Assembly (NCBI GenBank): GCA_016000265.1
Contig: JAECRL010000003.1
Location: 1 to 64,000, forward strand
Direction of reading: 5' to 3'
Source of the DNA: Burkholderiales bacterium
GTDB taxonomy: Bacteria > Pseudomonadota > Gammaproteobacteria > Burkholderiales > Burkholderiaceae_C
Length of the DNA stretch: 64,000 nucleotides
Of the stretch, positions 1 through 9,230 are shown one piece after another. Below the pieces are notes generated by a model. It had not been told where the DNA came from. It ran no database searches and saw only the letters and a program-made list of their open reading frames with translations. A program made the translations under genes and the position numbers. Each line of letters begins with the position of its first letter. The first letter of the stretch is position 1.

Positions 1-716
1 GCGGGCGATGGCGTCGGGCTCGGCGAAGGAGACGGTGCGGGGGAGGGGCTGGGCGCCGGGGCGCCGCTGCACAGGTTCAGTGGCGACAGGCTGTTGCGCG
101 GTGCCGGGGCGGCGGTGATGAAGTCGGCGGCGTTGTTGTTGGTGTCGGTGCAGCCGTTGTTGGCGCGCCAGGCCGCCAGGGTGGTGCTCAGCGGCGTGCC
201 GGTGGGCGAGCCTTCGGTGGCGTTGGCGGTGTTGCCGAAGCTGAGGATGTCTTCGGCGCCGCTGGGGTTGGTGCCCGTCAGCAGCGTGGTGCGGGTGACC
301 AGGGCGACCTTGCCGTTGCTGGCCGACATGCCGATGGTGCCGTTGGCGTCGGCCGTGGGCAGGGCCGCGCCGTTGGCGCCCGTGGCTTGCTGGATCAGGA
401 AGTACTGGCCAGGCTGCAGCGTCACGGCCGGCAGGTCGGTCTTGTTGTTCCAGGTGTTGCCGGTGGCCGAGGCGTACTGCACCGACCAACCCGCCAGGCT
501 GACGGGCGCCGAGCCGGCGTTGAACAGCTCGATGTAGTCGCTGTTGAGCAAGGCGCCGGTGTTGCCGCCTGCGCCATAGACCTGGCTGATGACCACCCCG
601 CTGGGCGAAGCCTGCGCCATGCCGGCCAGGCTCAGGGCCAGGGCGGCGCACAGGGGACGCAGTGCAAAAGCGAAAGCGGAGGAGGAGAGCGGATGACGAA
701 CAGCAGACAGGCGCAT
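1..716 (-). CDS. Lamin-tail-domain exported protein, 3' end outside window
   Basis: The reverse strand is open from an ATG at 716 to the left edge, so the gene is cut. The product begins with a signal peptide (basic start, then a run of Ala/Leu ending near MAQASPSG) followed by a lamin-tail fold with the family hallmarks GVVISQVYGAGGN, SDYIELFN and VSLAGWSVQYAS at about residues 40-95. After about residue 205 it enters a Pro-Ser linker (PSPSPAPSPSPSP). Bacterial proteins with this start are often large extracellular nucleases of the ExeM/NucH type or cell-surface proteins. The catalytic part, if any, lies outside the window, so the function stays open. Confidence 0.7.
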   Translation of the reverse strand, partial: MRLSAVRHPLSSSAFAFALRPLCAALALSLAGMAQASPSGVVISQVYGAGGNTGALLNSDYIELFNAGSAPVSLAGWSVQYASATGNTWNNKTDLPAVTLQPGQYFLIQQATGANGAALPTADANGTIGMSASNGKVALVTRTTLLTGTNPSGAEDILSFGNTANATEGSPTGTPLSTTLAAWRANNGCTDTNNNAADFITAAPAPRNSLSPLNLCSGAPAPSPSPAPSPSPSPTPSP

Positions 717-846
717 GGCGGACCTCGGTGAACAGAATCCGCCGAGTCTGGTGGTCCGACGTGTCACGCCTTTGAGGGCCGGCGCCAGCCGTGGGAGGCC
801 AAGTGGCTCATGCCTTGTGTCACTGTCCTGAATCGCCGGGGCTCGT

Positions 847-1509
847 TCAGTCGGTGCGTCGGCGTGCGCGTGCGCGGGCCAGGGCCGCTTCGATGACGGC
901 GCGTTTGGCGTCGAGTTGCACCGGGTCGGTCAGTTTGGAGACTTCGGGCAGGTGGGCCAGCTTGTGCTCGGCCTTGGCTTGCAGGCGCTCGTCGTGTTCG
1001 GCCTTCGCGCGCCGCGTGCGGGCCTGGTGCCAGGCGTGTTGCCCTTGGGCTCGCTGCGCCTGATCCGCCGACCAGGCCGCCCACCCAGTGGGGGCGGGCT
1101 CGGCGTGCACGGGCACCAGCGAGATGCAGTCCACCGGGCACACGGGCACGCACAACTCGCAGCCCGTGCAGTCCGGCTCGATGACGGTGTGCATGTGCTT
1201 GTTGGTGCCGATGATGGCGTCGACCGGGCAGGCCTTCAGGCACAGCGTGCAGCCGATGCACCAGGCCTCGTCGATCACGGCCAGCAGGCGCGGGCCTTCG
1301 CTGCCGTGGGCCGAGCTCAAGGGGCGCTCGGGCAGGCCGGTGAGCGCGGCCAGGCGGCGCACGCCTTCGGCCCCGCCCGGCGGACACTGGTTGATGCCCG
1401 CCTCGCCTTGCTCAATGGCCTGCGCGTAGGCGGCGCAGTCCGGGTAGCCGCAGCGCGTGCACTGCGTCTGCGGCAGCAAGGCGTTGATCTGGGCGGCGTC
1501 CGGCTTCAT
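847..1509 (-). CDS. rsxB: Electron transport complex subunit RsxB/RnfB
   Basis: A 220-residue iron-sulfur protein. It opens with the Fe-S motif CTRCGYPDC plus a later Cys (residues about 17-42), then two 4Fe-4S ferredoxin motifs, [12 protein letters not shown] and [12 protein letters not shown] (about residues 84-125), in the order seen in RnfB. The usual hydrophobic N-terminal anchor is missing, as in many beta-proteobacterial stand-alone RsxB/RnfB homologues. The Arg/Lys/Ala-rich C-terminal tail is typical of this lineage. No other rnf genes are next to it. By family knowledge it passes electrons in the Rnf/Rsx complex. A general ferredoxin role is the alternative. Confidence 0.85.
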   Translation of the reverse strand: MKPDAAQINALLPQTQCTRCGYPDCAAYAQAIEQGEAGINQCPPGGAEGVRRLAALTGLPERPLSSAHGSEGPRLLAVIDEAWCIGCTLCLKACPVDAIIGTNKHMHTVIEPDCTGCELCVPVCPVDCISLVPVHAEPAPTGWAAWSADQAQRAQGQHAWHQARTRRAKAEHDERLQAKAEHKLAHLPEVSKLTDPVQLDAKRAVIEAALARARARRRTD

Positions 1510-1540
1510 GGGGCGGGAGTGTAGCCGCCCCGCCTGCGGC

Positions 1541-2797
1541 TCACTTGTTGTGAGACAGGATGAAGGCGCGGATCTCGGGGTAGGCCTTCTCGCGCCAGCG
1601 GCGGCCCGAGAAGATGCCGTAGTGCCCGGCGCCGACCACGTCGTAGTGCTTCTGGCGGGCCTTGGGGATGCCGGTGCACAGGTCGTGCGCGGCCTTGGTC
1701 TGCCCGGCGCCCGAGATGTCGTCGAGCTCGCCTTCGACCGTCAGCAGGGCCGTGGTCTTGATGTCGGCGGGCTTGACCAGCTCTTCCTTGCCTTTGGGGT
1801 TGCGAACCTTCCAGGTGCCGTTGACCAGGGCGAAGTCCTGGAACACGGTCTTGATGGTGTCGAGGTAGTACTCGGCGGGCATGTCCAGCACGGCGTTGTA
1901 CTCGTCGTAGAACTGGCGGTGGGCGTCGGCGCTGTCGTCGTCACCGCGCACCAGGTCGAGGAAGTAGTCGTAGTGCGAGGTGGCGTGGCGGTCGGGGTTC
2001 ATGGCCACGAAGCCCGTGTGCTGCAGGAAGCCCGGGTACACGGCGCGGCCGGCGCCCGGGTAGTTCTGGGGCACGCGGTAGATCACGTTGTTCTCGAACC
2101 ATTCGAACGACTTGTTCATGGCCAGGTTGTTGACCGCCGTGGGCGATTTGCGCGCGTCGATCGGGCCCCCCATCATGGTCATGGTGCGGGGCGTCACCTC
2201 CCCGCGGCTGGCCATCAGCGAAACGGCCGCCAGCACCGGCACCGTCGGCTGGCACACCGAGATCACGTGCACGTCCGGGCCCACCTTGCGGATGAAGTCC
2301 TGCACGTAGTTGATGTAGTCGTCGAGGTGGAAGGCGCCGTCTTCCAGCGACACCATGCGGGCGTCGATCCAGTCGGTGATGTAGACCTTGTGGTCTTGCA
2401 GCAGCGTGCGAACCGTGTCGCGCAGCAGCGTGGAGTGGTGGCCCGACAGGGGCGCGACGACCAGGATGGACGGCTGCGAGCGCATCTTCTCGAGCAGGGC
2501 GCCGTTGTCGGTGAAGCGCTTGAAGCGCAGCAGGCGGCAAAACGGCTTGGCCTCGACCACCTGCTCCTGGATGACCACGTCCGTGCCGTCCACGTTGACC
2601 TTGTTGATGCCGAATTCGGGCTTTTCGTATTCCTTGGTCAGGCGGTGCATCAGGTCGAAGCCGGCCGAGACGCGGTGCGCTGCGGGCATCTGGGCCAGGG
2701 GGGACAGCGGGTTGCTGTAGAGCTTGGACGCCGCGCTGGCGAATTCAGAGAAGGGGCTGATCCAGGCGCGGTTGGTTTCGTAGATCTGGTAGAGCAT
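1541..2797 (-). CDS. phaZ: Intracellular polyhydroxyalkanoate depolymerase
   Basis: A 418-residue alpha/beta hydrolase of the intracellular PHB depolymerase family, which mobilises stored polyhydroxybutyrate granules. The nucleophile elbow reads [14 protein letters not shown], with Cys in place of the Ser of usual lipases, a hallmark of PhaZ proteins from Ralstonia and relatives. [13 protein letters not shown] near the C-terminus supplies the conserved His. The start at 2797 ([16 protein letters not shown]) was chosen because family members begin here. An in-frame extension to 2899 is possible but has no family support. It points to a PHA-storing host. Confidence 0.92.
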   Translation of the reverse strand: MLYQIYETNRAWISPFSEFASAASKLYSNPLSPLAQMPAAHRVSAGFDLMHRLTKEYEKPEFGINKVNVDGTDVVIQEQVVEAKPFCRLLRFKRFTDNGALLEKMRSQPSILVVAPLSGHHSTLLRDTVRTLLQDHKVYITDWIDARMVSLEDGAFHLDDYINYVQDFIRKVGPDVHVISVCQPTVPVLAAVSLMASRGEVTPRTMTMMGGPIDARKSPTAVNNLAMNKSFEWFENNVIYRVPQNYPGAGRAVYPGFLQHTGFVAMNPDRHATSHYDYFLDLVRGDDDSADAHRQFYDEYNAVLDMPAEYYLDTIKTVFQDFALVNGTWKVRNPKGKEELVKPADIKTTALLTVEGELDDISGAGQTKAAHDLCTGIPKARQKHYDVVGAGHYGIFSGRRWREKAYPEIRAFILSHNK

Positions 2798-3127
2798 GGC
2801 GGGACCTTTGTTCGCTTGTTGGCCTTCTGGCCGCAACATGGGGGCCTGACGGGTGCCATCAGGGTCATGGTGCAGTGCAGCATAGATGACTTTTTGCATC
2901 TTTGCACGTCCGCCTGATGACGGAGCGAGTCAACAGCGTGCATCCAGTGGGCCAATTCGTGAGAGCGTCCGGGAATCTCATCCTGGGTGACCCCCATCTC
3001 ACCCCATCTCCCCCCCGACGCCCACCCGAATGCGGGTTCCGGTGCGTTGCACCTGACGGAAAGGCTGGTCAGCGTCACGCTCATGCGGTAACGTTTTGTC
3101 GCATGCATGCCAAAACAGGAAGGCCTC
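2798..3127. promoter_or_regulatory. Divergent intergenic region phaZ / galactose-oxidase-like gene
   Basis: A 330-base stretch without a credible gene, between divergently transcribed neighbours. It contains TGC-N3-GCA at 2870-2880 (CTGCACTGCAC on the phaZ strand), which resembles the CTGC-N3-GCAG type element recognised by PhaR regulators. A second TGC-rich stretch lies at about 2894-2908. The PhaR link is inferred from the sequence resemblance and the neighbouring phaZ only. No convincing -35/-10 pair was assigned. Confidence 0.35.
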
Positions 3128-4651
3128 ATGTCCGTTTCCCTCTCTCCCGTCGCGCGCGCCTCGTCCCCCTTCCGCGCGATGGCCGCCGCGGCCCTGGCCG
3201 CCGCCTGCGCCATGGGTGGCACCCCGGGCGCCCAAGCCGCCATCGACACCTACTACCGCGGCTCCTTCGGCCCGGTCCTGTCGTGGCCGCTGATCGCCAT
3301 CCACGCCGTCTTGCTGCCCGATGGCCGCGTCATGAGCTACGGCAGCGACGGCCAGGGCAACCAGACGGGCGAGTTCACCTACGACGTCTGGGACCCCGCA
3401 AAAGGCACCGCCGCCGCGTCCCACCTGACGCTGCCCAACACCACGGGCACCGACACCTTCTGCAGCGGCCAGATCGTGCTGCCTTCCAGCGGTGCCGTGC
3501 TGCTCACCGGGGGCGACAAGACGCTCAACGGCGTGCGCAATTACTCGGTCAACGACGTCAACCTCTTTGACTGGCGCAGCAACAGCCTGTATTCAGCCCA
3601 GCAACCCATGTCCTTCCTGCGCTGGTACCCGACGGTGCTGACGCTGGCCAATGGCTCGACCCTGGTGCTGGGGGGGCGCATCGACCCGCAGACGCCCGCG
3701 CCCACGCCCGAGGTCTACACCGAGGGCATCGGCTGGCGCTCGCTGAGCCGCGTCACCAGCGACGACGCCTACGGGCTGCGCAACTGGTCTTACCCCAAGG
3801 CATGGCAGGCGCCCAACGGCAAGGTCTTCATCACCACCATCTGGGGCGGCACCTACTACCTCGACGCCAACGCCAATGGCGGCGCTGGCGCCCTGGAGCG
3901 AACAGCCTTGAGCCTGCCCGAGGGCGACAACTACCTGCCCGCGGTCATGTACGCGCCGGGCAAGATCCTGGCGCTGCGCAAGTTCAACCGCGCGCGCCTC
4001 ATCGACCTCAACGGCACCGCCCCCAAGGCCACGACCATCGGCGGCGTGGGCCAGGACCGCTACCACGGCTCGGCCACCGTCATGGCCGACGGCAAGGTGC
4101 TCATCAGCGGGGGCTCGATGGTCTCCAACGAGGCCATCGGGGTGGCGTACTCGGCGCGCATCTGGAACCCGGCCAACAACGGCTACACCGCCACGCCCGC
4201 GGGCTCGAAGATGCGGCTGTATCACTCGATCTCGCTGCTGCTGCCCGATGGCCGCGTGCTGCTGGCCGGTGGCGGCGCACCGGGCCCCGTCAACAACCTC
4301 AACGCCGAGGTCTACACCCCGCCCTACCTCTACAAGCAGGACTGGTCGGGCACGCTGGCCACCCGCCCCGTCATCACCTCGGCGCCGGCCACGGCGACCT
4401 GGGGCACCCGCATCAACGTGGGCACGGACGTCACGGGCATCAGCCGCGTCACGCTGGTCAAGACCGGCTCGGCCACGCACACGGTCGACTTCGACCAGCG
4501 CTTCCTGCCCCTGACCTTCACCGCCTCCTCGCGCACGCTCAGCGTCGCCCTGCCCACCAGCGCCAACGTGGCGCCCCCCGGCTACTACATGCTGTTCGTC
4601 TTCAACGGCGCGGGCGTGCCCTCGGTGGCGCGCATCATCAAACTGGGCTGA
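3128..4651 (+). CDS. Exported galactose-oxidase-like kelch protein (DUF1929)
   Basis: A 507-residue protein with a signal peptide (cleavage near GAQAAIDTYY) and a seven-bladed kelch-like propeller. Blade signatures include LLPDGRVMSYGSDG, AVLLTGGDKT, VLISGGSMVSN and LLPDGRVLLAGGGAPG. It ends in the C-terminal immunoglobulin-like DUF1929 domain (AEVYTPPYLY, GYYMLFVFNGAGVPSVARIIKLG). This is the architecture of radical-copper galactose/glyoxal oxidases. I cannot confirm the Cys-Tyr cofactor pair, so the enzyme activity is uncertain. The start at 3128 places the signal peptide correctly. An in-frame ATG at 3107 is the alternative. Confidence 0.75.
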   Translation: MSVSLSPVARASSPFRAMAAAALAAACAMGGTPGAQAAIDTYYRGSFGPVLSWPLIAIHAVLLPDGRVMSYGSDGQGNQTGEFTYDVWDPAKGTAAASHLTLPNTTGTDTFCSGQIVLPSSGAVLLTGGDKTLNGVRNYSVNDVNLFDWRSNSLYSAQQPMSFLRWYPTVLTLANGSTLVLGGRIDPQTPAPTPEVYTEGIGWRSLSRVTSDDAYGLRNWSYPKAWQAPNGKVFITTIWGGTYYLDANANGGAGALERTALSLPEGDNYLPAVMYAPGKILALRKFNRARLIDLNGTAPKATTIGGVGQDRYHGSATVMADGKVLISGGSMVSNEAIGVAYSARIWNPANNGYTATPAGSKMRLYHSISLLLPDGRVLLAGGGAPGPVNNLNAEVYTPPYLYKQDWSGTLATRPVITSAPATATWGTRINVGTDVTGISRVTLVKTGSATHTVDFDQRFLPLTFTASSRTLSVALPTSANVAPPGYYMLFVFNGAGVPSVARIIKLG

Positions 4652-4676
4652 TTCAGTCGGTGCTTCGAGCATGAGA

Positions 4677-4709
4677 AAGGGGGCCCCGGCATGTGCCCGG
4701 GGCCCCCTT
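4677..4709. terminator. Bidirectional terminator between convergent genes
   Basis: A perfect 13-bp stem, AAGGGGGCCCCGG pairing with CCGGGGCCCCCTT around a 7-nt loop. It lies 26 bp after the stop of the galactose-oxidase-like gene and 45 bp beyond the 3' end of the convergent PEP-CTERM gene. It can serve both strands, although the T-tract is short. Confidence 0.75.
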
Positions 4710-4753
4710 GTCGTTCGCCCCGGGCGGGTGCCGGGGCGTTCAGCGTCTGGCGA

Positions 4754-5380
4754 TCAGGCCTGACGGCGGCGGCGCGCCGCGGCACCCACCAGGGCCAGAC
4801 CGGCCAGCATCATGGCGTAGGTCGTGGGCTCGGGGACGGCGGCGGTCAGGTCGTCGACCACCACGCCGGTGCCGCTGAACGTGATCGACTTGATGTCGGC
4901 GTTGCCGCGTGCGAAGCCCAGGTAAGCGCCTTCGTCGTAGCTGTCCATGCCCTGGCTGGCGATGAACGTGTTGAAGAAGGTCTCCAGGTTCTGGCCGTCG
5001 GCGCCATGGATGCTCACCGCGACGATCGCGTTCATGTCGCCGAAGTGGCTCACGAAGGCACCGACCGAAGCCTGCAGGCTGTCGAAGGTGAAGGTGATGC
5101 TGTTGCTCGAGCCGGAGGCCACGAAGCCACCGCGCATGAACGACCACAGGCCGTTGTCACCCAGGTCGCGGGCCAGGGCGCCGACTTCGGCGTCGGAGCT
5201 GCCCGTGAAGGTCACGCCGGGGGCGACCACGGTGTTGCCGGTGATCAGGCCTTCGAAGGCCGAGAAGTCGACCGTGGTGGCCGTGGGGTACAGGTCGGTC
5301 ACGGGCACCAGCAGGGGCGCGGCTTGAGCCGACACCGAGGCAGCCACCAGGGCGGCTGCGGCGATCAGGTTGAATTTCAT
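4754..5380 (-). CDS. PEP-CTERM sorting domain protein
   Basis: A 208-residue exported protein with a signal peptide (MKFNLIAAAALVAASVSAQA) and a C-terminal PEP-CTERM signal: VPEPTTYAMMLAGLALVG followed by the basic tail AAARRRRQA. Such proteins are processed by exosortase and tied to exopolysaccharide or envelope display. The middle part is a beta-rich domain of unknown role. The start at 5380 is preferred over the ATG at 5389 because AAGG lies 9 nt upstream of it, whereas the first ATG is directly against the purine run. The gene follows phoX closely on the same strand (phoX stop at 5415). Confidence 0.85.
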   Translation of the reverse strand: MKFNLIAAAALVAASVSAQAAPLLVPVTDLYPTATTVDFSAFEGLITGNTVVAPGVTFTGSSDAEVGALARDLGDNGLWSFMRGGFVASGSSNSITFTFDSLQASVGAFVSHFGDMNAIVAVSIHGADGQNLETFFNTFIASQGMDSYDEGAYLGFARGNADIKSITFSGTGVVVDDLTAAVPEPTTYAMMLAGLALVGAAARRRRQA

Positions 5381-5414
5381 GTTGAACATCCTTGTGTGTT
5401 GAAGTCGCAGCCGA

Positions 5415-7637
5415 TCACGAACCGATGATGCCGCCGTCGTCCTTGGTGATGACCACCACGGAAGAGCGCGGGCGGCCTGCGGGCAGGGCGGTGACGCCGT
5501 CGGCTTCGACGGACCACTGGTTCTGCGGCCAGTTGGAGAAGGCCGTTGGGTTGGCGGCGGTGGCGTCTTCGCCCGGGTGCTGCACGCCCACGAACATGGT
5601 CTTGCCGTCCGGGGTCATGGTCACGCCGGTGACTTCGCACTTGTTGGGGGCGGTCAGGAAGCGGCGGGTCTCACCCGTGTTCGGGTCGGCGCACACCATC
5701 ACGTTGCCACCGATGTTGATGAAGTCGCCCGAGCCGTCGCCGACCTGGTCGGTCTGCACCCACAGGCGGCCGAAGTAGTCGAACCACAGGCCGTCCGGTG
5801 CACCGTAGTCGGCGCTGCCATTGGGGGTGTCGACGATGTTGCCCTTGAAGTCGTTGGTGGCGTTCGGGGTCTTGGTCGTCAGGGTGTCGCCGGCCTGGGC
5901 GAACAGGTCCCACGAGAAGGTCGTGGCCGTGACGCTCTTGCCCGTTTCACGCCAGCGGATGATGTGGCCGTAGGCGTTGTTGGCGCGCGGGTTGGCGGCG
6001 TCAACGGGCGGGTTGGCGGTGGCGGCGGGGGTCGAGCCGTCGATGGCGTTCGAAGCGGGGGTCGAGGCCGTCACGGCGCCACCGCGGCGGCTGTTGTTGG
6101 TCAGCGTGCAGTACACCTCGACTTCGTCGAAGCCGTTGATGCGGGGGCGCGCGCCGGTCCACTCGGGGCGGTCCATCGACGTGGCACCGACGGCGTCGGC
6201 GGCCATGCGGGTCTTGACCAGGATCTTGGCCAGGACTTCGGCGTCGTTGGCACCGGCGAAGTTGGGGTTGTCGCGCAGGGCCACGCCGTTGACGCCGATG
6301 GTGTCGGGCTGCAGGGCCAGCCACTGGCCGCTGAGGTTGCTGTCGAAGCGGGCCACGTACAGCACGCCGCTGTCGAGCAGGTCGCGGTTGGCGGCGCGGT
6401 TGGTGGGGTTGAACTTGCCCGAGCAGACGAACTTGTAGATGTACTCGTTGCGCTCGTCATCGCCCATGTAGAAGGCGATGTGGTTCTGGCTGTCCACCAC
6501 GTACTGGGCGCTCTCGTGCTTGATGCGACCCAGGGCCGTGCGCTTGACGGGCACGCTGCGGGGGTTGTAGGGGTCGATCTCGACCACCCAGCCGAACAGG
6601 TTGGGCTCGTTGGGGTTGGTCGTCAGGTCGAAGCGCGGATCGGTGGTGTGCCAGCGGTAGCCGAAGCCGCCGGCGCTCAGGCCGTAGCGGCGGTTGAGCT
6701 TGCCGATTTCGGTGGTGGCCGAGGTGTCGACGGCACCGGTGCCACCGAAGTTGCCGTTGAAGTTTTCTTCGCAGGTCAGGTAGGTGCCCCAGGGCGTGAT
6801 GCCGTGGGCGCAGTTGTTGATGGTGCCGTAGGCGGTGAAGCCGTCAAGCAGGCCGCCGGTGGGCACGCTGGCGCCGTCGGTGATCGTGAAGGCCTTGGAC
6901 TTCATCAGGGCGTGGCCGGCGGCCGGGCCCGAGATGCGCGCCAGGGTGTTGGCGGTGATGCGACGGCCGTACAGCGAGTTCTTCACCACCGACCACTTGC
7001 CGTTGACGCGGCGGGCTTCCACCACCGAGACGCCGTGAGCGGCTTGCGACTTGCGGGTCTTGGCCAGGGTGTAGCCACTGCCGACCTGGCCGTCCGGGAA
7101 CAGGATCTCTTCGTGGGTGTACTCGTTGTTGACGGCCAGCAGGCCGCGGTCGTTCAGCGGGGCGCCCGTGGTGCCCGAGAACGGGAAGAAGTGCATGCCG
7201 TCGTTGTGCATGCCGAACTGCTTGGCCTGCTGGGCGGCGGTTTCAGCGGCGGTGCCGGTGAAGGCGGTGCCGCCGGGCATGATGGCGTCGCCCCAGGAGA
7301 CGAAGACCTGGGCGGTGTAGCCCGTGGGCACGGTGATGCGGTCGACCGTCGACGAGGCCGAGCCGCCCAGCGAGGCGTTCAGGGCACGGGTGTTGGCCGG
7401 CACGCTTTCGAAGCCCATGCCGGGGAAGCCCAGGCTGGCGGGCACGGGTGCGGCTTCCACGGTGTTGACCAGGCCACCCAGGGTCAGGCCGCCGGCGGAG
7501 GCCAGGGCGGTGGCGCTCAGGCCGGTCTTGACGAACTGGCGGCGGCTGGTCTCGACGGTGTCGATGACGTCGCGAATGGAGGGAACGGACGACTGGGACA
7601 GCGTCACGTCGTTGGTGGGATGGGAAGCACCCTTCAT
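5415..7637 (-). CDS. phoX: PhoX family alkaline phosphatase (DUF839), Tat-exported
   Basis: A 740-residue protein with a Tat signal (SRRQFVKTGLSATALAS at about residues 31-48), then the PhoX/DUF839 propeller fold. Diagnostic pieces are GMHNDGMHFFPF, LLAVNNEYTHEEI, TPWGTYLTCEENFNGN, GWVVEIDPY, ALGRIKHE and DGLWFDYFGRLWVQTD. PhoX enzymes are Ca2+/Fe-dependent periplasmic phosphomonoesterases that release phosphate from organic esters. GGAGA lies 5 nt ahead of the ATG. Upstream on the same strand is CTGTCAC-N3-CATTCAC (7710-7726), a poor partial match to a Pho box, and a 20-bp dyad at 7751-7770. Confidence 0.9.
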   Translation of the reverse strand: MKGASHPTNDVTLSQSSVPSIRDVIDTVETSRRQFVKTGLSATALASAGGLTLGGLVNTVEAAPVPASLGFPGMGFESVPANTRALNASLGGSASSTVDRITVPTGYTAQVFVSWGDAIMPGGTAFTGTAAETAAQQAKQFGMHNDGMHFFPFSGTTGAPLNDRGLLAVNNEYTHEEILFPDGQVGSGYTLAKTRKSQAAHGVSVVEARRVNGKWSVVKNSLYGRRITANTLARISGPAAGHALMKSKAFTITDGASVPTGGLLDGFTAYGTINNCAHGITPWGTYLTCEENFNGNFGGTGAVDTSATTEIGKLNRRYGLSAGGFGYRWHTTDPRFDLTTNPNEPNLFGWVVEIDPYNPRSVPVKRTALGRIKHESAQYVVDSQNHIAFYMGDDERNEYIYKFVCSGKFNPTNRAANRDLLDSGVLYVARFDSNLSGQWLALQPDTIGVNGVALRDNPNFAGANDAEVLAKILVKTRMAADAVGATSMDRPEWTGARPRINGFDEVEVYCTLTNNSRRGGAVTASTPASNAIDGSTPAATANPPVDAANPRANNAYGHIIRWRETGKSVTATTFSWDLFAQAGDTLTTKTPNATNDFKGNIVDTPNGSADYGAPDGLWFDYFGRLWVQTDQVGDGSGDFINIGGNVMVCADPNTGETRRFLTAPNKCEVTGVTMTPDGKTMFVGVQHPGEDATAANPTAFSNWPQNQWSVEADGVTALPAGRPRSSVVVITKDDGGIIGS

Positions 7638-7750
7638 CGAAATCTCCGGTGGTTAATGCAAGTCGGCGGCCCGTGGGGTGGGCCTTTGAATCCGTTGCTG
7701 GAGATCTTCGTGAATGGCTGTGACAGGGCTTCGGGAGCCGGTTTGGAGCC

Positions 7751-7770
7751 CATGATCCGAACGGATCATG
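7751..7770. promoter_or_regulatory. 20-bp dyad upstream of phoX
   Basis: CATGATCCG-AA-CGGATCATG, two perfect 9-bp arms, about 115 bp upstream of the phoX start and just beyond the aminotransferase terminator. The symmetry and length fit a dimeric regulator site. No regulator can be named. Confidence 0.4.
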
Positions 7771-7783
7771 TCTTGTGTCATGC

Positions 7784-7818
7784 AAAAAAATGCCCGCCTC
7801 GGGCGAACCGGGCGGGCA
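7784..7818 (-). terminator. Rho-independent terminator of the aminotransferase gene
   Basis: Read on the minus strand, a GC-rich stem (TGCCCGCCCGG ... GGCGGGCA) is followed by seven T residues (A tract at 7784-7790 on the plus strand), 52 bp beyond the stop of the aminotransferase gene. Confidence 0.8.
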
Positions 7819-7869
7819 GGGGGCGTCAGCGGTGTGGCGCAGAACAAGGGGCCCTCGCGGCCCCCGGGG

Positions 7870-9069
7870 TCACATCACGGCCTTGATGGCTGCGGCCACG
7901 CCCTGGATGTTGCCGGTGTTCAGCGCGGCCACGCAGATGCGGCCCGAGTCGACGCCGTACACACCGAACTCGGCGCGCAGGCGCTGCATTTGAGCGGCGT
8001 TCAGGCCGGAGTAGCTGAACATGCCCTTCTGGCGGGTGATGTAGCTCAGGTCGCCCTGCACGCCAGCGGCCGTCAGCTCCTTGACCAGCGCCGTGCGCAT
8101 CAGCTTGATGCGGTCGCGCATCTCGGCGAGCTCGTCTTCCCACATCTTGCGCAGCTCGGGGCTGGTCAGCACCATGGCCACCACCTGGGCGCCGTGCGTG
8201 GGCGGATTGGAGTAGTTGGTGCGGATGACGCGCTTGAGCTGGCTGAGCACGCGGGCCGATTCTTCGGCCGTTTCGCTCACGATGCTCAGGGCGCCCACGC
8301 GCTCGCCGTACAGCGAGAAGCTCTTGGAGAAGCTGGTGGACACGAAGAAGCTCAGGCCCGACTCCAGGAACTTGATGACGACCTGGCCGTCTTCCGCGAT
8401 GCCGTTGCCGAAGCCTTGGTAAGCCATGTCCAGGAAGGGCACCAGGCCACCGGCCTGGATCACGGCGATGACCTCGTCCCACTGGGCGTCGGTCAGGTCG
8501 TAGCCAGTCGGGTTGTGGCAGCAGGCGTGCAGCAGCACGATGGTGCCGGCCTTCGACGCCTTCAGCTTGGCGAGCATGCCTTCGAAGTGGATGCCGCGGT
8601 TGGCCGCGTCGTAGTAGGGGTAGACGTCCACGGGGAAGCCGGCCGACTCGAACAGCGCGCGGTGGTTTTCCCAGCTCGGGTCCGAGATCAGGACCTGAGC
8701 GTCCGGGTTCAGGCGCTTGAGGAAGTCGGCGCCCAGCTTGAGGCCGCCCGTGCCGCCGATGGCCTGGGCCGTGGCGATTCGGCCGCCCTTGACGGCGGGG
8801 TGCTCGGCACCGAAGACCAGGCCCTGCACGGCCTTGTCATAGGCCACGATGCCGTCGATGGGCAGGTAGCCGCGGGCCTTGGGGGCCTCCAGCATCTGCT
8901 TTTCAGCGGCGGCCACGCACTTCAGCAGCGGCAGCTTGCCCTGGTCGTCGGTGTAGACGCCCACGCCGAGGTTGACCTTCTTGGGGTTGGGGTCGGCGTT
9001 GAACTGTTCGTTGAGGCCCAGGATGGGGTCGCGGGGGGCCATTTCAACGGAAGCGAACAATGAAGCCAT
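7870..9069 (-). CDS. Aspartate/aromatic amino acid aminotransferase
   Basis: A 399-residue fold-type I PLP enzyme of the AspC/TyrB family, which exchanges amino groups between aspartate, aromatic amino acids and 2-oxoglutarate. Seen are VNLGVGVYTDDQGKLPLLKCV at the N-terminus, HACCHNPTGYDLT, the FLDMAYQGFG segment (Asp/Tyr for PLP) and the Schiff-base lysine in STSFSKSFSLYGERVG. The C-terminal CVAALNTGNIQGVA is also family-typical. The start MASLFASVEMAPRDPILGL at 9069 matches the family. The in-frame extension to 9150 does not. Whether it is mainly AspC or TyrB in function cannot be said. Confidence 0.92.
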   Translation of the reverse strand: MASLFASVEMAPRDPILGLNEQFNADPNPKKVNLGVGVYTDDQGKLPLLKCVAAAEKQMLEAPKARGYLPIDGIVAYDKAVQGLVFGAEHPAVKGGRIATAQAIGGTGGLKLGADFLKRLNPDAQVLISDPSWENHRALFESAGFPVDVYPYYDAANRGIHFEGMLAKLKASKAGTIVLLHACCHNPTGYDLTDAQWDEVIAVIQAGGLVPFLDMAYQGFGNGIAEDGQVVIKFLESGLSFFVSTSFSKSFSLYGERVGALSIVSETAEESARVLSQLKRVIRTNYSNPPTHGAQVVAMVLTSPELRKMWEDELAEMRDRIKLMRTALVKELTAAGVQGDLSYITRQKGMFSYSGLNAAQMQRLRAEFGVYGVDSGRICVAALNTGNIQGVAAAIKAVM

Positions 9070-9082
9070 TCGAGTGGTCTCC

Positions 9083-9115
9083 GGTCGGTTGACGGTCGGT
9101 TGACGGTCTGTTGAG
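9083..9115. repeat. Three tandem 11-bp repeats in the divergent aspC-like/uvrB region
   Basis: GGTCGGTTGAC occurs twice head to tail (9083-9093, 9094-9104), followed by a variant GGTCTGTTGAG (9105-9115). The block starts 14 bp upstream of the aminotransferase ATG on the minus strand, that is, in its leader or promoter. The 11-bp unit equals about one helical turn. It could be a cluster of regulator sites or simple slippage. Confidence 0.6.
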
Positions 9116-9230
9116 ATAAGCTGAAAGATTCGTCGCCCGGCCAGTCCCACCAGCGTGAAGCGGGTGCCGCGGCGATCGACCCTCAGTGCCCGATAGGGGC
9201 AAACCCATCATTTTAGCCAAAGCCGTCCGG

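Noticed and set aside
5577-7886. 769-codon plus-strand frame opposite phoX
   Set aside because: Shadow of phoX, which has all PhoX motifs on the other strand.
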